Below, piece by piece: positions 10,169 through 19,194 of a DNA stretch of 64,000 nucleotides (position 1 is its first letter; every line of letters starts with the position of its first letter). This DNA comes from Pararhizobium sp. IMCC3301 (lineage in GTDB: Bacteria > Pseudomonadota > Alphaproteobacteria > Rhizobiales > GCA-2746425), in the NCBI RefSeq assembly GCF_030758315.1, contig NZ_CP132336.1:2075001-2139000 (forward strand). The letters run 5' to 3'. The notes under the pieces are model-generated. The model saw only the letters and a list, made by a program, of their open reading frames with translations. It made no database searches and had not been told where the DNA came from. The position numbers were made by a program, and so were the translations under genes.

Positions 10169-11434
10169 TCAGTCCTGCTTTTTGTCGAGGCCGTAAAGAC
10201 TATGCAAGGACCGTACCGCAAGTTCAGTATAGGCCGCATCGATCAGAATCGAAATCTTGATTTCGGATGTGGTGATAAGCTGAATATTGATGCCTTTTTC
10301 CGCCAGAGCATTGAACGCCTGTGCCGCGACGCCTGCGTGCGAGCGCATGCCGATGCCGATCACCGAGACTTTGACGACATCCTCAGAGCCGGACACCAAT
10401 TCGCAGCTGATTTCCCCGCTTTCGCGCTGATCATCGATGACTTTCCGGGCACGGGCGAAGTCGCCCTGCGGTACGGTGAAGGTGATGTCAGTGGTTTTGC
10501 CGTCTTCAGAAATATTCTGGACGATCATGTCGACATTGACATTGCCTTGCGACAGCGGAAGAAAAATTGCAGCCGCCACACCCGGCCGGTCTGCCACGCG
10601 TCGCAATGTAATTTTCGCCTCATCTTTGCTGTAGGCAATGCCGGTTACCAATTGCTGTTCCATAAATGCCTCTTCATCACAAATCAGGGTTCCCGGCGGC
10701 GTTGCGCCGGGACTGGAATCGATCGCCTCCGGATCATCGAAACTGGACCGCACAACCATCGGCACATTATGCACCATCGCCAGTTCCACCGAACGCACCT
10801 GTAGCACTTTTGCTCCCAGAGAAGCCATCTCAAGCATTTCCTCAAAGGCAACCCGCGCCATCCGTCTGGCCCCCGGCACCATGCGCGGATCGGTTGTGTA
10901 GACCCCGTCCACATCGGTATAGATATCGCAGCGGTCCGCGTTGATCGCCGCAGCAATGGCAACAGCACTGGTATCCGAGCCGCCACGTCCCAGTGTGGAA
11001 ATCCGGTTGTCCGGGCCAATCCCCTGAAAACCCGCAATCACCGCCACCTGGTTGATCTCAAGGCGTTCGATCAGACGCGCGCCATCAATACCGGTAATCC
11101 GGGCCACGCCGTGGGCGCCATCGGTCAGGATCGGGATCTGCCATCCGAGCCAGGACCGTGCATCAATTTCTAGGTTCTGCAATATGATCGCCAGCAGTCC
11201 AGCAGTGACCTGTTCCCCGGCCGCCACGACCGCATCATATTCACGCGCATCATGAAACGCACTGGCTTCACGGCACCAGCCGACCAGTTCATTGGTTGTG
11301 CCGGACATGGCGGATACGACGACAGCAACCTGGTGGCCCGCATTGATCTCGCGCTGAACATGGCGCGCCACATTCCTGATACGGTCGAGATCGGCAACTG
11401 AGGTACCGCCGAATTTCATCACAAGTCGGGCCAT
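10169..11434 (-). CDS. lysC: Aspartate kinase
   Basis: Phosphorylates aspartate in the first step to lysine, threonine, methionine and diaminopimelate. It has 421 residues, the size of the alpha form. The N-terminal KFGGTSV nucleotide motif is followed by the kinase fold with GRGGSDTSAVA and DVDGVYTTDPR, then two ACT domains (from about residue 265) for feedback control. The ATG at 11434 opens MARLVMKFGGTSV exactly as in relatives. It is divergent from ubiG across 201 bases and precedes ptsP. Confidence 0.96.
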   Translation of the reverse strand: MARLVMKFGGTSVADLDRIRNVARHVQREINAGHQVAVVVSAMSGTTNELVGWCREASAFHDAREYDAVVAAGEQVTAGLLAIILQNLEIDARSWLGWQIPILTDGAHGVARITGIDGARLIERLEINQVAVIAGFQGIGPDNRISTLGRGGSDTSAVAIAAAINADRCDIYTDVDGVYTTDPRMVPGARRMARVAFEEMLEMASLGAKVLQVRSVELAMVHNVPMVVRSSFDDPEAIDSSPGATPPGTLICDEEAFMEQQLVTGIAYSKDEAKITLRRVADRPGVAAAIFLPLSQGNVNVDMIVQNISEDGKTTDITFTVPQGDFARARKVIDDQRESGEISCELVSGSEDVVKVSVIGIGMRSHAGVAAQAFNALAEKGINIQLITTSEIKISILIDAAYTELAVRSLHSLYGLDKKQD

Positions 11435-11635
11435 TATTTCAGAACTCTTTGATGCAGTTGTTGCCGGGCGGCAGACCAGTCTTCTTTCGGTCTTTGGGCG
11501 CGGCCTTCATAAACGCTGGGTGAACAGGACGCAACCACACAGTAACAGCATTTGACCGCTTATCGTGGCAGTTTTGCTTGACATGCGCGCCCCGCCGACC
11601 ACGTTTGTCAGTGACAGACAGAAATTGCTGATGAG

Positions 11636-12406
11636 ATGAAGTTGCACATGGTTGACAAGACTGACACCGGCAAAACCACCATCGACGCTGCAGAAGTGGA
11701 GCGGTTTTCGAAAATGGCCACGGAATGGTGGGACCCCAGTGGAAAATTCAAGCCGCTGCATAAATTCAATCCGGTCCGCCTTGCCTATATCAAGGATAAG
11801 GTATCAAGCCATTTTGGCCGCGATATCAGCGCAATCGATACCTTCAACAATTTGCGCGTTCTCGATATCGGCTGTGGCGGCGGATTATTATGCGAGCCGA
11901 TGGCGCGTCTGGGCGCGGATGTGGTTGGTGTCGACCCCTCGGCCACCAATATCAATGTCGCCACGCTGCATGCCGGTCAAAGCGGTCTTGCCATCGATTA
12001 TCGCGCATCCAGCGCCGAAGCGTTGGCGGCGCAAGGCGAGACTTTTGATGTGATTCTCAACATGGAAGTGGTGGAGCACGTCGCCGACGTACCGCTGTTT
12101 CTGTCCCAATGCGCTAAAATGCTGCGCCCTGGCGGTTTGATGTTTGTCGCCACCATCAACCGCACCCTGAAAGCCTGGGGCCTGGCCATCATCGGTGCAG
12201 AACATGTTCTCAGATGGCTGCCAAAGGGCACGCATCAATACGAAAAACTGGTGCGGCCGGAAGAAATCAAAGCGCCTTTGAGCAGCCAGGGCCTGACCAT
12301 TCTGGAAACACAGGGCGTGTTCTACAATCTGCTGCACGATCAATGGCAATTGTCTGGCGATACCGATGTCAATTACATGATGCTGGCGGAACGGCCGAGC
12401 GCATAG
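11636..12406 (+). CDS. ubiG: Bifunctional ubiquinone biosynthesis O-methyltransferase UbiG
   Basis: SAM-dependent O-methyltransferase for the two O-methylation steps of ubiquinone synthesis. It has 256 residues; diagnostic segments are [19 protein letters not shown] near the start, the SAM loop [19 protein letters not shown] and [11 protein letters not shown]. The start could also be the internal ATG five codons on (MVDKTD); neither has a strong ribosome site. It is divergent from lysC and converges on an SDR gene with only six bases between stops. Confidence 0.95.
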   Translation: MKLHMVDKTDTGKTTIDAAEVERFSKMATEWWDPSGKFKPLHKFNPVRLAYIKDKVSSHFGRDISAIDTFNNLRVLDIGCGGGLLCEPMARLGADVVGVDPSATNINVATLHAGQSGLAIDYRASSAEALAAQGETFDVILNMEVVEHVADVPLFLSQCAKMLRPGGLMFVATINRTLKAWGLAIIGAEHVLRWLPKGTHQYEKLVRPEEIKAPLSSQGLTILETQGVFYNLLHDQWQLSGDTDVNYMMLAERPSA

Positions 12407-12412
12407 AGCTTT

Positions 12413-13120
12413 TCATGACTTTCCGGTCACCGGGATCAGAGCGCCATGAATGGCATCACTGTCCGGTGACGCCAAAAACACTATGACCGCTGCCAGCTTG
12501 TCAAGCCTGACCCATTTCTCCGGATCTGCCTTCGGCATCGCTTTCCGGTTTTCCGGCGTGTCCAGAACACTGGGCAGAACGGCATTCACATTGATATTGT
12601 TTTGCTTCAATTCCGCAGAGGCGCTTTCGGTGGCGCGCATGACGGCGGACTTGGCTGCCACATAAGGCCCCATGCCAGCCCCGCCTTTCAGCGCGGCGGA
12701 GGCGCCAACGGCAATAATTTTTCCGGTGCCGCGCTGTTTCATGCCCGGCGTCACCGCAGCCAACGCGGATAGGAATGTCCCCAGATTAAGCTCCTGCATC
12801 CTTTGCCAGGCCTGCAGCGGCGCTTCATCCACCCGCTTGCCCATATCAAATCCGCCGGCAAGTGCAATCAGACAATCGACAGCTGCAAACCGGCTTTCCG
12901 CCTGCGCGACCGCAGCGGCAACGGCGTCCCGGTCCAGCAGATCCAGTGCCGCCACCATATGCGAGCCGGGCAGCATTTCACTCAATGCCTCAAGCGCCGC
13001 GCTGTTTCTGCCCAGCAACACCAGAGAGGCACCGTCTGCGGCCATGCGCCGGGCGGTTTCCTCGCCAAGATTGCCCGAGGCGCCGGTAATCAGTGCAGTC
13101 TTGCCAGTAAAATGACCCAT
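12413..13120 (-). CDS. SDR family oxidoreductase
   Basis: Short-chain dehydrogenase/reductase of 235 residues with a Rossmann fold: the dinucleotide loop TGASGNLGEETARRMA near the N-terminus, an LAGG segment in place of NNAG, a Ser (VGASAAL) and the YVAAK active-site pair. It ends with PDSDAIHGALIPVTG, typical of SDRs. The substrate cannot be told from sequence. The ATG at 13120 (MGHFTGKTALITG) has a GAGG site; an upstream in-frame TTG at 13141 overlaps it. Codon use looks like its neighbours. Confidence 0.85.
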   Translation of the reverse strand: MGHFTGKTALITGASGNLGEETARRMAADGASLVLLGRNSAALEALSEMLPGSHMVAALDLLDRDAVAAAVAQAESRFAAVDCLIALAGGFDMGKRVDEAPLQAWQRMQELNLGTFLSALAAVTPGMKQRGTGKIIAVGASAALKGGAGMGPYVAAKSAVMRATESASAELKQNNINVNAVLPSVLDTPENRKAMPKADPEKWVRLDKLAAVIVFLASPDSDAIHGALIPVTGKS

Positions 13121-13300
13121 CTGTCTGTGATCCTCAATCAATGCGTGTTGCGGTGTGGCGAACTGTGATGCGACGGCCGTAAAAAGCGAAATCGTCCCGA
13201 CCTGCGAATTTATCCGGTTGGACGGTCAGTGTAACAGCCAGCCATGTCGGATGACACCGCTTTGGTTTGAAAAGCGCTTTTGCCAAGGTCCTGCCGCAAC

Positions 13301-13702
13301 TCATGCAACATAGCTTACCACTTCAAATTCGATCAGGTCGGCATCGCGAAAGTAAAACCGCCGGCCGGGCTCATAATCAGCATGGGAATGGGTCTTGAAG
13401 CCCATTGCCAGAACCTTTTCCTCCACCGCACCCAGATCGGCTACCACAATGCCGATATGATTCAGTCCGCCGCGTGTTGAATAACTGTCATCCCTGCCCT
13501 GTTTCATTTCACCCAGCGAATAGACCGCAAGATAGGTATCCTCGGAGCCAACATGTACGGTTGTTCCGCCATGGATCGCCTCGCCATGCCAGCGGATTGT
13601 CCAGTCGAACAGATCGCACAGCATCTGTGCGGTTTTAAAAGGGTCACTGACAGTAACATTGACATGTTCCAGCGTTGCGATTTCAGGGGCATTCATATTC
13701 AT
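13301..13702 (-). CDS. VOC family protein (glyoxalase/bleomycin resistance fold), SoxR-controlled
   Basis: A 133-residue single-domain vicinal-oxygen-chelate protein. It opens with ATLEHVNVTVSDPFKTA, has an RWHGEAIHGGTTVHVG core and ends RRFYFRDADLIEFEVVSY, whose Glu/His pattern fits a metal-binding betaalphabetabetabeta fold. The substrate is unknown; relatives act in aldehyde detoxification or resistance. The ATG at 13702 has a GGAG site six bases upstream. It is divergent from soxR, and its promoter contains a SoxR box in a 19-base spacer, so it is very probably induced by redox-cycling compounds. Confidence 0.85.
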   Translation of the reverse strand: MNMNAPEIATLEHVNVTVSDPFKTAQMLCDLFDWTIRWHGEAIHGGTTVHVGSEDTYLAVYSLGEMKQGRDDSYSTRGGLNHIGIVVADLGAVEEKVLAMGFKTHSHADYEPGRRFYFRDADLIEFEVVSYVA

Positions 13703-13732
13703 CAATCTCTCCAGGTAAATATCATCTGAAGC

Positions 13733-13763
13733 ACTCTAATTCCTCAAGTTCACTTGAGGTCAA
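13733..13763 (-). promoter_or_regulatory. SoxR-type promoter of the VOC gene
   Basis: On the minus strand TTGACC (13763-13758) and TAGAGT (13738-13733) are separated by exactly 19 bases, the overlong spacing typical of MerR/SoxR-activated promoters. The SoxR box overlaps this spacer. It lies about 30 bases upstream of the VOC start codon. Confidence 0.8.
13742..13759. promoter_or_regulatory. SoxR box operator
   Basis: CCTCAAGTTCACTTGAGG, an 18-bp dyad differing by one central base from the classical enterobacterial soxS operator CCTCAAGTTAACTTGAGG. It lies between soxR and the divergent VOC gene and so can serve both activation of the VOC gene and autoregulation of soxR. Confidence 0.9.
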
Positions 13764-13825
13764 GCTTTTTATGTTTTACCCTATAGGTCTGCAACCTTGT
13801 TGATTTATAGGGGAATTTTCATATC

Positions 13826-14290
13826 ATGAAACCCACTGATCGGCTTTCAATTGGCCAACTGGCAGATCGCACAGGGCTGTCCGTGTCGGCAATCCGTTAT
13901 TACGAAACGCAGAATCTGATCGAATCAGAGCGCAATTCAGGCGGGCAAAGGCGCTTTCTGCGTTCCGATATCAGGCGTCTGTCCTTTGTCCAGATCACTC
14001 AGCAATTCGGGTTTTCCATCGAGCAGATCAGAACGCTTCTGGACACGCTGCCACATGGGCGGACGCCCAACAAGGCCGACTGGCGGCGGATCAGCCGCAG
14101 CATCCGCATGCATCTCGACAGCCGGATCGAAACTCTGGAACGGCTGCGCGACAATCTGGATGGCTGTATCGGCTGCGGCTGCCTGTCGCTGCGCAAATGC
14201 GCCCTGTACAATCCCGACGATCAGGCGGGTGCCAATGGTGTCGGCCCAAGATACCTGCTCGGCGAGCGGCCAAAACCCGTGGCAAAATAA
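13826..14290 (+). CDS. soxR: Redox-sensitive transcriptional activator SoxR
   Basis: MerR-family regulator of 154 residues. The winged-helix DNA-binding domain (LSIGQLADRTGLSVSAIRYY) is followed by the dimerisation helix and the [2Fe-2S] ligand cluster CIGCGCLSLRKC, which has the C-x2-C-x-C-x5-C spacing specific to SoxR. Oxidation of the cluster switches on the target promoter. No soxS lies nearby, as is usual outside enterics, where SoxR controls small detoxification genes directly. Its operator and the divergent VOC gene are adjacent. It converges on xth. Confidence 0.95.
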   Translation: MKPTDRLSIGQLADRTGLSVSAIRYYETQNLIESERNSGGQRRFLRSDIRRLSFVQITQQFGFSIEQIRTLLDTLPHGRTPNKADWRRISRSIRMHLDSRIETLERLRDNLDGCIGCGCLSLRKCALYNPDDQAGANGVGPRYLLGERPKPVAK

Positions 14291-14315
14291 GCCGCCTGCC
14301 TGGATCGGTTCTTAC

Positions 14316-15125
14316 CTACCCGAATACCGCCCTGATGGGCACATGATCCGACGGCTTCCGCCAGCCCCGTGCCTCGCTCAGAATATCGATCGAAGACAGA
14401 TGTTTTGCCACTTCGGGATGAGACCAGATGTGATCCAGCCGGCGGCCCCTGTTGGAGGTTTCCCAGTCTTTGGAGCGATAGCTCCACCATGAATAAAGCC
14501 GCTCCGGTTCGGGAAAGTGCTGGCGCACCAGATCAACAAAGCCGCCCGAATTGAACACGTCTGCAAGCCGTTCCACTTCAACCGGCGTATGACTGACAAC
14601 CTTCAAAAGCTGCTTGTGCGACCAGACATCATGCTCGCTGGGCGCAATATTCAGATCCCCCACCACAATGTTCAATTCGTCTTTGAATCGCTCGCCGAAA
14701 TGACCGGTCATTTCATCGAGAAATTTCAGCTTGTGATCAAATTTCGGATTTTTGACGATGTCCGGTTCATCACCGCCTGCCGGAACATAGAAATTATGCA
14801 GCAGCACCGGGTCGGCGATGCCCGGAATAGCATGGCGCGTCGACATGTGGCGCGTATCGCCCATTTCGCAGAATTCCAGCCAGTCCGCGTCTGCCTCAAA
14901 CGGATACCGGGAAATCGTTGCCACGCCATGGTAACCCTTTTGCCCATGCGCCGCGATGTGGTCATAACCCAGCTTTTTGAAAGCCGCGCTGGGGAACTGA
15001 TCATTCGGGCATTTGGTTTCCTGAAGGCAGAGAATGTCGGGCTGCCAGAGCTGCAGCAATTGCTGCACAATGGGCATGCGCAGCCGCACCGAATTGATAT
15101 TCCAGGTGACGATAGAAAAGGCCAT
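14316..15125 (-). CDS. xth: Exodeoxyribonuclease III
   Basis: Mg-dependent AP endonuclease and 3'-5' exonuclease of base-excision repair. It has 269 residues of the EEP fold: VTWNINSVRLRM near the start, CLQETKCPNDQFP carrying the metal-binding Glu, VVGDLNIAPSEHDVW, and the C-terminal RRLDHIW and PSDHVPI motifs with the catalytic His/Asp. Both termini match the family. Confidence 0.95.
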   Translation of the reverse strand: MAFSIVTWNINSVRLRMPIVQQLLQLWQPDILCLQETKCPNDQFPSAAFKKLGYDHIAAHGQKGYHGVATISRYPFEADADWLEFCEMGDTRHMSTRHAIPGIADPVLLHNFYVPAGGDEPDIVKNPKFDHKLKFLDEMTGHFGERFKDELNIVVGDLNIAPSEHDVWSHKQLLKVVSHTPVEVERLADVFNSGGFVDLVRQHFPEPERLYSWWSYRSKDWETSNRGRRLDHIWSHPEVAKHLSSIDILSEARGWRKPSDHVPIRAVFG

Positions 15126-15187
15126 AATAACAATCCTGCAGGTAATTTGGGATCAGATGGCCGGATTCGGTAGGGGAAGACAAGCCC

Positions 15188-15613
15188 TCAATCGAAATTC
15201 GGCTTTTTCCGCGCCTGTTTGACCGATCCGCGTCTGGCTTTGTGTTCCAGCCGACGTTTCTTCGATGCCAGCGTCGGACGCGTCGGTTTGCGAAATTTGG
15301 GCCGCTGACTGGCTTGTTTCAGCAACTCCAGAAGTCGCGCCCGCGCATCCTCTCGATTCTGCTCCTGGGTGCGGAAGCGCTCCGCCTGAATCAGAATTTC
15401 GCCGCTCTTGGTAAGGCGGCTGCCGGCAAGCTGCGCTGCACGGGATTTGATATAGGGGGACAGCGTTTCGCAGTGTGTCAGATCGAACCGCAACAAAACA
15501 GCGGTCGAAACTTTATTGACGTTCTGACCGCCCGGACCGGACGAACGGACAAACTGCTCGGTAAAATCAGCTTCGGAAATATAGTTAGAGCCGGAGATCG
15601 GATAATGTTCCAT
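15188..15613 (-). CDS. arfB: Alternative ribosome-rescue factor ArfB (YaeJ)
   Basis: Codon-independent peptidyl-tRNA hydrolase that frees ribosomes stalled at mRNA ends. It has 141 residues, with the GGQ catalytic loop in SSGPGGQNVNKVSTAV and a basic C-terminal tail (KKRRLEHKARRGSVKQARKK) that in the family enters the empty mRNA channel. The ATG at 15613 (MEHYPISGSNYISEADFTEQFVR is the family start region) is preferred; the frame runs 63 codons further upstream, but that extension overlaps lpd and is not family-like. It is the last gene of the TCA block. Confidence 0.9.
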   Translation of the reverse strand: MEHYPISGSNYISEADFTEQFVRSSGPGGQNVNKVSTAVLLRFDLTHCETLSPYIKSRAAQLAGSRLTKSGEILIQAERFRTQEQNREDARARLLELLKQASQRPKFRKPTRPTLASKKRRLEHKARRGSVKQARKKPNFD

Positions 15614-15692
15614 CCCCGGCTCATAACACAGGCACAGGTACTGGCAAATCGCAGCCTTTCCAGTGCACCCTGTCGGCCGACAGCAATGCCGA

Positions 15693-17105
15693 TTACATGT
15701 GAATCGGCTTGCCAAAGGTTGCCAGCGCGGCCTCGCGGACAGCTTCCGACAAGGTCGGATGCGCATGGCAGATGCGGCCAAGATCTTCAGATGAGCCGCC
15801 AAATTCCATCAGTACTGCTGCTTCATGGATCATATCCCCGGCACTGTGGCCGAGAATGTGAACACCCAGAACCCGGTCGGTCGTCTTGTCCGCCAGTATT
15901 TTCACAAATCCGTCCGTAGCCAGCATCGCGCGGGCACGGCCATTGGCGCTGAAGGGGAATTTTCCCGCCTTGTAGTCAATCCCGGCAGCTTTCAGTTCCT
16001 CTTCAGTCTTGCCGACTGAAGCCACTTCAGGTGCCGTGTAAACCACGCTTGGAATAACGTCGTAATTCACATGGCCAGCCTGACCGGCCAGAATTTCAGC
16101 CACGGCCATGCCTTCATCTTCCGCCTTGTGAGCCAGCATCGGCCCGGCAACCACATCGCCAATGGCGTAAATGCCATCAACATTAGTCTTGAAATGGTCA
16201 TCGATCTCGACGCGGCCGGCCTTGTCCAGCTTGACGCCGATGCCTTCCAGCCCAAGCGCGTCGGTATAGGGGCGTCGGCCAGTGGCCACCAGAACCACAT
16301 CCGCATCAACTGCCACAGATTTTCCACCAGCCACCGGCTCATAGGTAACTTTCGCGCCGGTGTCGGTGGATTCAACCCCGGTGACTTTCGAGGAAAGCTT
16401 TATCTCCAGGCCCTGCTTGCCGAGCATCCGCTGAAACTGTTTTGAAACCTCGCCGTCCATCCCGCCGAGAATTTTGTCCATGAATTCAATCACTGTGACT
16501 TTCGCGCCAAGCCGGCTCCACACCGAACCCAGTTCCAATCCGATCACGCCACCGCCGACGACGACCATATGCTCCGGTACTTTTTCCAGTTCCAGCGCAC
16601 CGGTCGACGAGACAATGATTTTTTCATCAAACTCGATATCGACGCCGGGTATGCCTGCAACATCGGACCCTGTGGCAATCACGATATTCTTCGCGGCCAC
16701 GGTCTGAACATCGCCGTTATCCGCCGTCACTTCAATTTCACCGGCAGCAGCAATCCGGCCAGCCCCGTGAAAGGTGTCGATTTTGTTTTTCTTGAACAGA
16801 AATGCCACACCATCGACATTTGATTTTACGGTCTCATCCTTGTGAACCATCATCTGCGGCAGGTTCAGCTTGGCCGTGCCGACGTCAATGCCCAGGGTTT
16901 TCAGCTTGTGATCTGTATCGTCCAGAACTTCCGAGGCATAGAGCATCGCCTTGGAAGGAATGCAGCCAATGTTCAGGCAAGTACCGCCAAAAGTAGCGCG
17001 TTTTTCAACGACCGCTGTCTTCAGCCCCAGTTGAGCCGCCTTGATGGCACAGACATAGCCCCCCGGCCCGGTTCCGATTACGACGAGGTCATATTGGTCA
17101 GCCAT
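15693..17105 (-). CDS. lpdA: Dihydrolipoyl dehydrogenase (E3)
   Basis: FAD enzyme reoxidising dihydrolipoamide with NAD+, here clearly the E3 of 2-oxoglutarate dehydrogenase. It has 470 residues: FAD loop VIGTGPGGYVCAIKAAQLG, redox disulfide CLNIGCIPSK, NAD loop VVGGGVIGLELGSVWSRLG, and the C-terminal His-Glu dyad region HAHPTLSEAVREA. The ATG at 17105 (MADQYDLVVIG) has an AAGGA site; an 18-codon upstream extension is not family-like. It follows sucA, sucB and an SDR gene on the same strand. Confidence 0.97.
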   Translation of the reverse strand: MADQYDLVVIGTGPGGYVCAIKAAQLGLKTAVVEKRATFGGTCLNIGCIPSKAMLYASEVLDDTDHKLKTLGIDVGTAKLNLPQMMVHKDETVKSNVDGVAFLFKKNKIDTFHGAGRIAAAGEIEVTADNGDVQTVAAKNIVIATGSDVAGIPGVDIEFDEKIIVSSTGALELEKVPEHMVVVGGGVIGLELGSVWSRLGAKVTVIEFMDKILGGMDGEVSKQFQRMLGKQGLEIKLSSKVTGVESTDTGAKVTYEPVAGGKSVAVDADVVLVATGRRPYTDALGLEGIGVKLDKAGRVEIDDHFKTNVDGIYAIGDVVAGPMLAHKAEDEGMAVAEILAGQAGHVNYDVIPSVVYTAPEVASVGKTEEELKAAGIDYKAGKFPFSANGRARAMLATDGFVKILADKTTDRVLGVHILGHSAGDMIHEAAVLMEFGGSSEDLGRICHAHPTLSEAVREAALATFGKPIHM

Positions 17106-17127
17106 GTTTTGATCCTTGTAGTTTGGG

Positions 17128-17874
17128 CTAGCGCCCACCAGACACATCCAGAATTGCACCCGTCACATAGGATGCCTGTTCCGAAATCAGAAATAAAATC
17201 GTCGCGGCAACTTCCTGTGCCGTTCCCTCGCGCTGCATCGGCACAGCACCACGCATTTGCGCCACCCGATCCGGCTGGCCGCCGCTGGCATGAATACCGG
17301 TATCGATGATCCCCGGTCGCACCGCATTGACCCGGATACCTTGTGCCGCCACTTCAACCGCAAGGCCAACAGTCAGCGTATCAATTGCCCCTTTGGAAGC
17401 AGCATAATCGACATATTGATGCGAGCCACCCAGTTTGGCCGCCAGCGAGGACAGATTGACGATGCATCCGCCGGCCCCGCCAGCATCGGTTGACATCCGC
17501 CGCACGGCCTCTCTGGCATAGATCATCGGGCCGATGACATTAACCTGCATCATCCGCTGCAGCCGCTGGCCCGACATATCCGCCAGAGGGGAGGCCGTAT
17601 CGACAATGCCGGCATTGTTGATCAGCGCCGTCAATCTCAGACCCGACTGATCGATCTGTGAGAAAACCTTCAGGGTATCCTCTTCGACCGCGGCATCGGC
17701 CTGAATGGCAAAGCCACGCCGTGACGCAGCCTCAACTGCTTTGACAACAGCGGCTGCCGCTTCGTGGTCAGCCCGGTAAGTCAGGCAGACATCAAAACCT
17801 GCCTTTGCCGCCGCAACCGCAACCGCGGCACCAATGCCGCGACTGCCGCCTGTGACCAGAAGGAGACCGGACAT
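17128..17874 (-). CDS. SDR family oxidoreductase in the suc-lpd cluster
   Basis: A 248-residue short-chain dehydrogenase/reductase: VTGGSRGIGAAVAVAAAKAG cofactor loop, INNAGI, Ser in NLSSLAAKLGGSHQYVDYAASKGA with the YxxxK pair, and the typical RPGIIDTGIHA and SYVTGAILDVSGGR end. It resembles glucose/3-oxoacyl reductases but the substrate is not identifiable. It lies 18 bases after sucB and 22 before lpd, so it is very likely co-transcribed with the 2-oxoglutarate dehydrogenase genes. Confidence 0.9.
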   Translation of the reverse strand: MSGLLLVTGGSRGIGAAVAVAAAKAGFDVCLTYRADHEAAAAVVKAVEAASRRGFAIQADAAVEEDTLKVFSQIDQSGLRLTALINNAGIVDTASPLADMSGQRLQRMMQVNVIGPMIYAREAVRRMSTDAGGAGGCIVNLSSLAAKLGGSHQYVDYAASKGAIDTLTVGLAVEVAAQGIRVNAVRPGIIDTGIHASGGQPDRVAQMRGAVPMQREGTAQEVAATILFLISEQASYVTGAILDVSGGR

Positions 17875-17892
17875 CGGTTCCGGACCGCCGTC

Positions 17893-19158
17893 CTAAAGGT
17901 CCAGCACCAGCCGTTGCGGATCTTCAATCGCCTCTTTGACGCGCACCAGGAACGTTACAGCTTCCTTGCCGTCGACAATGCGATGATCGTAAGACAGTGC
18001 CAGATACATCATCGGGCGAATCTTGATCTTGCCGCCGACCACCATCGGCCGTTCCTGAATTTTGTGCATGCCGAGAATACCGGATTGCGGCGCATTCAGG
18101 ATTGGCGTCGACATCAGGGAGCCGTAGACGCCGCCATTTGAAATTGTGAATGTGCCGCCCTGCATATCCGCAATCGACAATTGCCCGTCCCGGGCCTTCT
18201 TGCCCAACGCGCCAATCGTCTTTTCAACCTCGGCAATTGACAGCGTATCCGCTTCGCGGACCACCGGAACCACCAGGCCCTTTTCGGTGCCGACCGCGAC
18301 GCCGATATGATAGTAGTTCTTGTAGATGATGTCGGTTCCGTCGATCTCGGCATTGACCGCAGGCACATCTTTCAGCGCCTGAATGACCGCCTTGGCGAAA
18401 AACCCCATAAAGCCCAGCTTGACGCCATGTTTCTGTTCAAACAGCTCTTTGTAATCTTTGCGCAACTCCATCACATTGGTCATGTCGACTTCATTGAATG
18501 TGGTCAGCATGGCCGCTGTATTCTGCGCATCCTTCAGACGCCGCGCCACGGTCTGACGCAATTTTGTCATGCGCACGCGTTCTTCGCGGGACCCATCATC
18601 CTGAGGGCTTGCAGGGCGTGGTTTCTCGGCTGCCGGAGCTGGTTTTGATTCCGCAGTCGGCTCAGACACTTTCATCGCATCGGCAATTCCCTTGTCGAGC
18701 GACGCCATCACATCCTCTTTCAGAATCTGGCCGCGCTTGCCGGTGCCTTCGACCTCATCGGCCGACAGATCGTTTTCCGCCATTTTCTTGGCGGCAGAAG
18801 GCGCTGGCGGCATGTCCGATGATGGCGCATCCTTTGCGGGCACCTCCGGTTTTTTATCCGCCTTTGTTTCAGTGGTCTTTTCCGGCTCCGGGGCTGCTTT
18901 GGCAGGCGCAGCAGCAGAGGCGCCCGCATCAAGTGCCGCAAGCAAGGCTCCCACTTCAACTGTTTCGCCTTCCTGCGCGATGATCTCGCTCAACACGCCG
19001 GCACTGGGAGCTGGCACTTCGACAGTGACTTTGTCGGTTTCCAGTTCCACCAGGGGCTCATCGGCATTCACCGCGTCGCCAACTTTCTTGTACCACTGTC
19101 CGATTGTGGCTTCGGTGACGGATTCGCCCAGTGTCGGGACCCGGATTTCAGTTGCCAT
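17893..19158 (-). CDS. sucB: 2-oxoglutarate dehydrogenase E2, dihydrolipoyl succinyltransferase
   Basis: Core of the 2-oxoglutarate dehydrogenase complex, transferring succinyl from lipoyl to CoA. It has 421 residues: an N-terminal lipoyl domain with the modified Lys43 in [15 protein letters not shown], an Ala/Pro/Lys/Glu linker, a peripheral subunit-binding domain (about 120-160, [20 protein letters not shown]-like) and the catalytic domain with the active-site motif [10 protein letters not shown]. The gene lies between sucA (36 bases upstream) and the SDR. Confidence 0.97.
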   Translation of the reverse strand: MATEIRVPTLGESVTEATIGQWYKKVGDAVNADEPLVELETDKVTVEVPAPSAGVLSEIIAQEGETVEVGALLAALDAGASAAAPAKAAPEPEKTTETKADKKPEVPAKDAPSSDMPPAPSAAKKMAENDLSADEVEGTGKRGQILKEDVMASLDKGIADAMKVSEPTAESKPAPAAEKPRPASPQDDGSREERVRMTKLRQTVARRLKDAQNTAAMLTTFNEVDMTNVMELRKDYKELFEQKHGVKLGFMGFFAKAVIQALKDVPAVNAEIDGTDIIYKNYYHIGVAVGTEKGLVVPVVREADTLSIAEVEKTIGALGKKARDGQLSIADMQGGTFTISNGGVYGSLMSTPILNAPQSGILGMHKIQERPMVVGGKIKIRPMMYLALSYDHRIVDGKEAVTFLVRVKEAIEDPQRLVLDL

Positions 19159-19194
19159 ATTGAAGCTCTCTCATTTGCAAAATGTGTTTGATGA

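Noticed and set aside
15614-15802. 63-codon N-terminal extension of arfB
   Set aside because: Overlaps the 3' end of lpd and is unlike the family; the start at 15613 gives the normal ArfB length.
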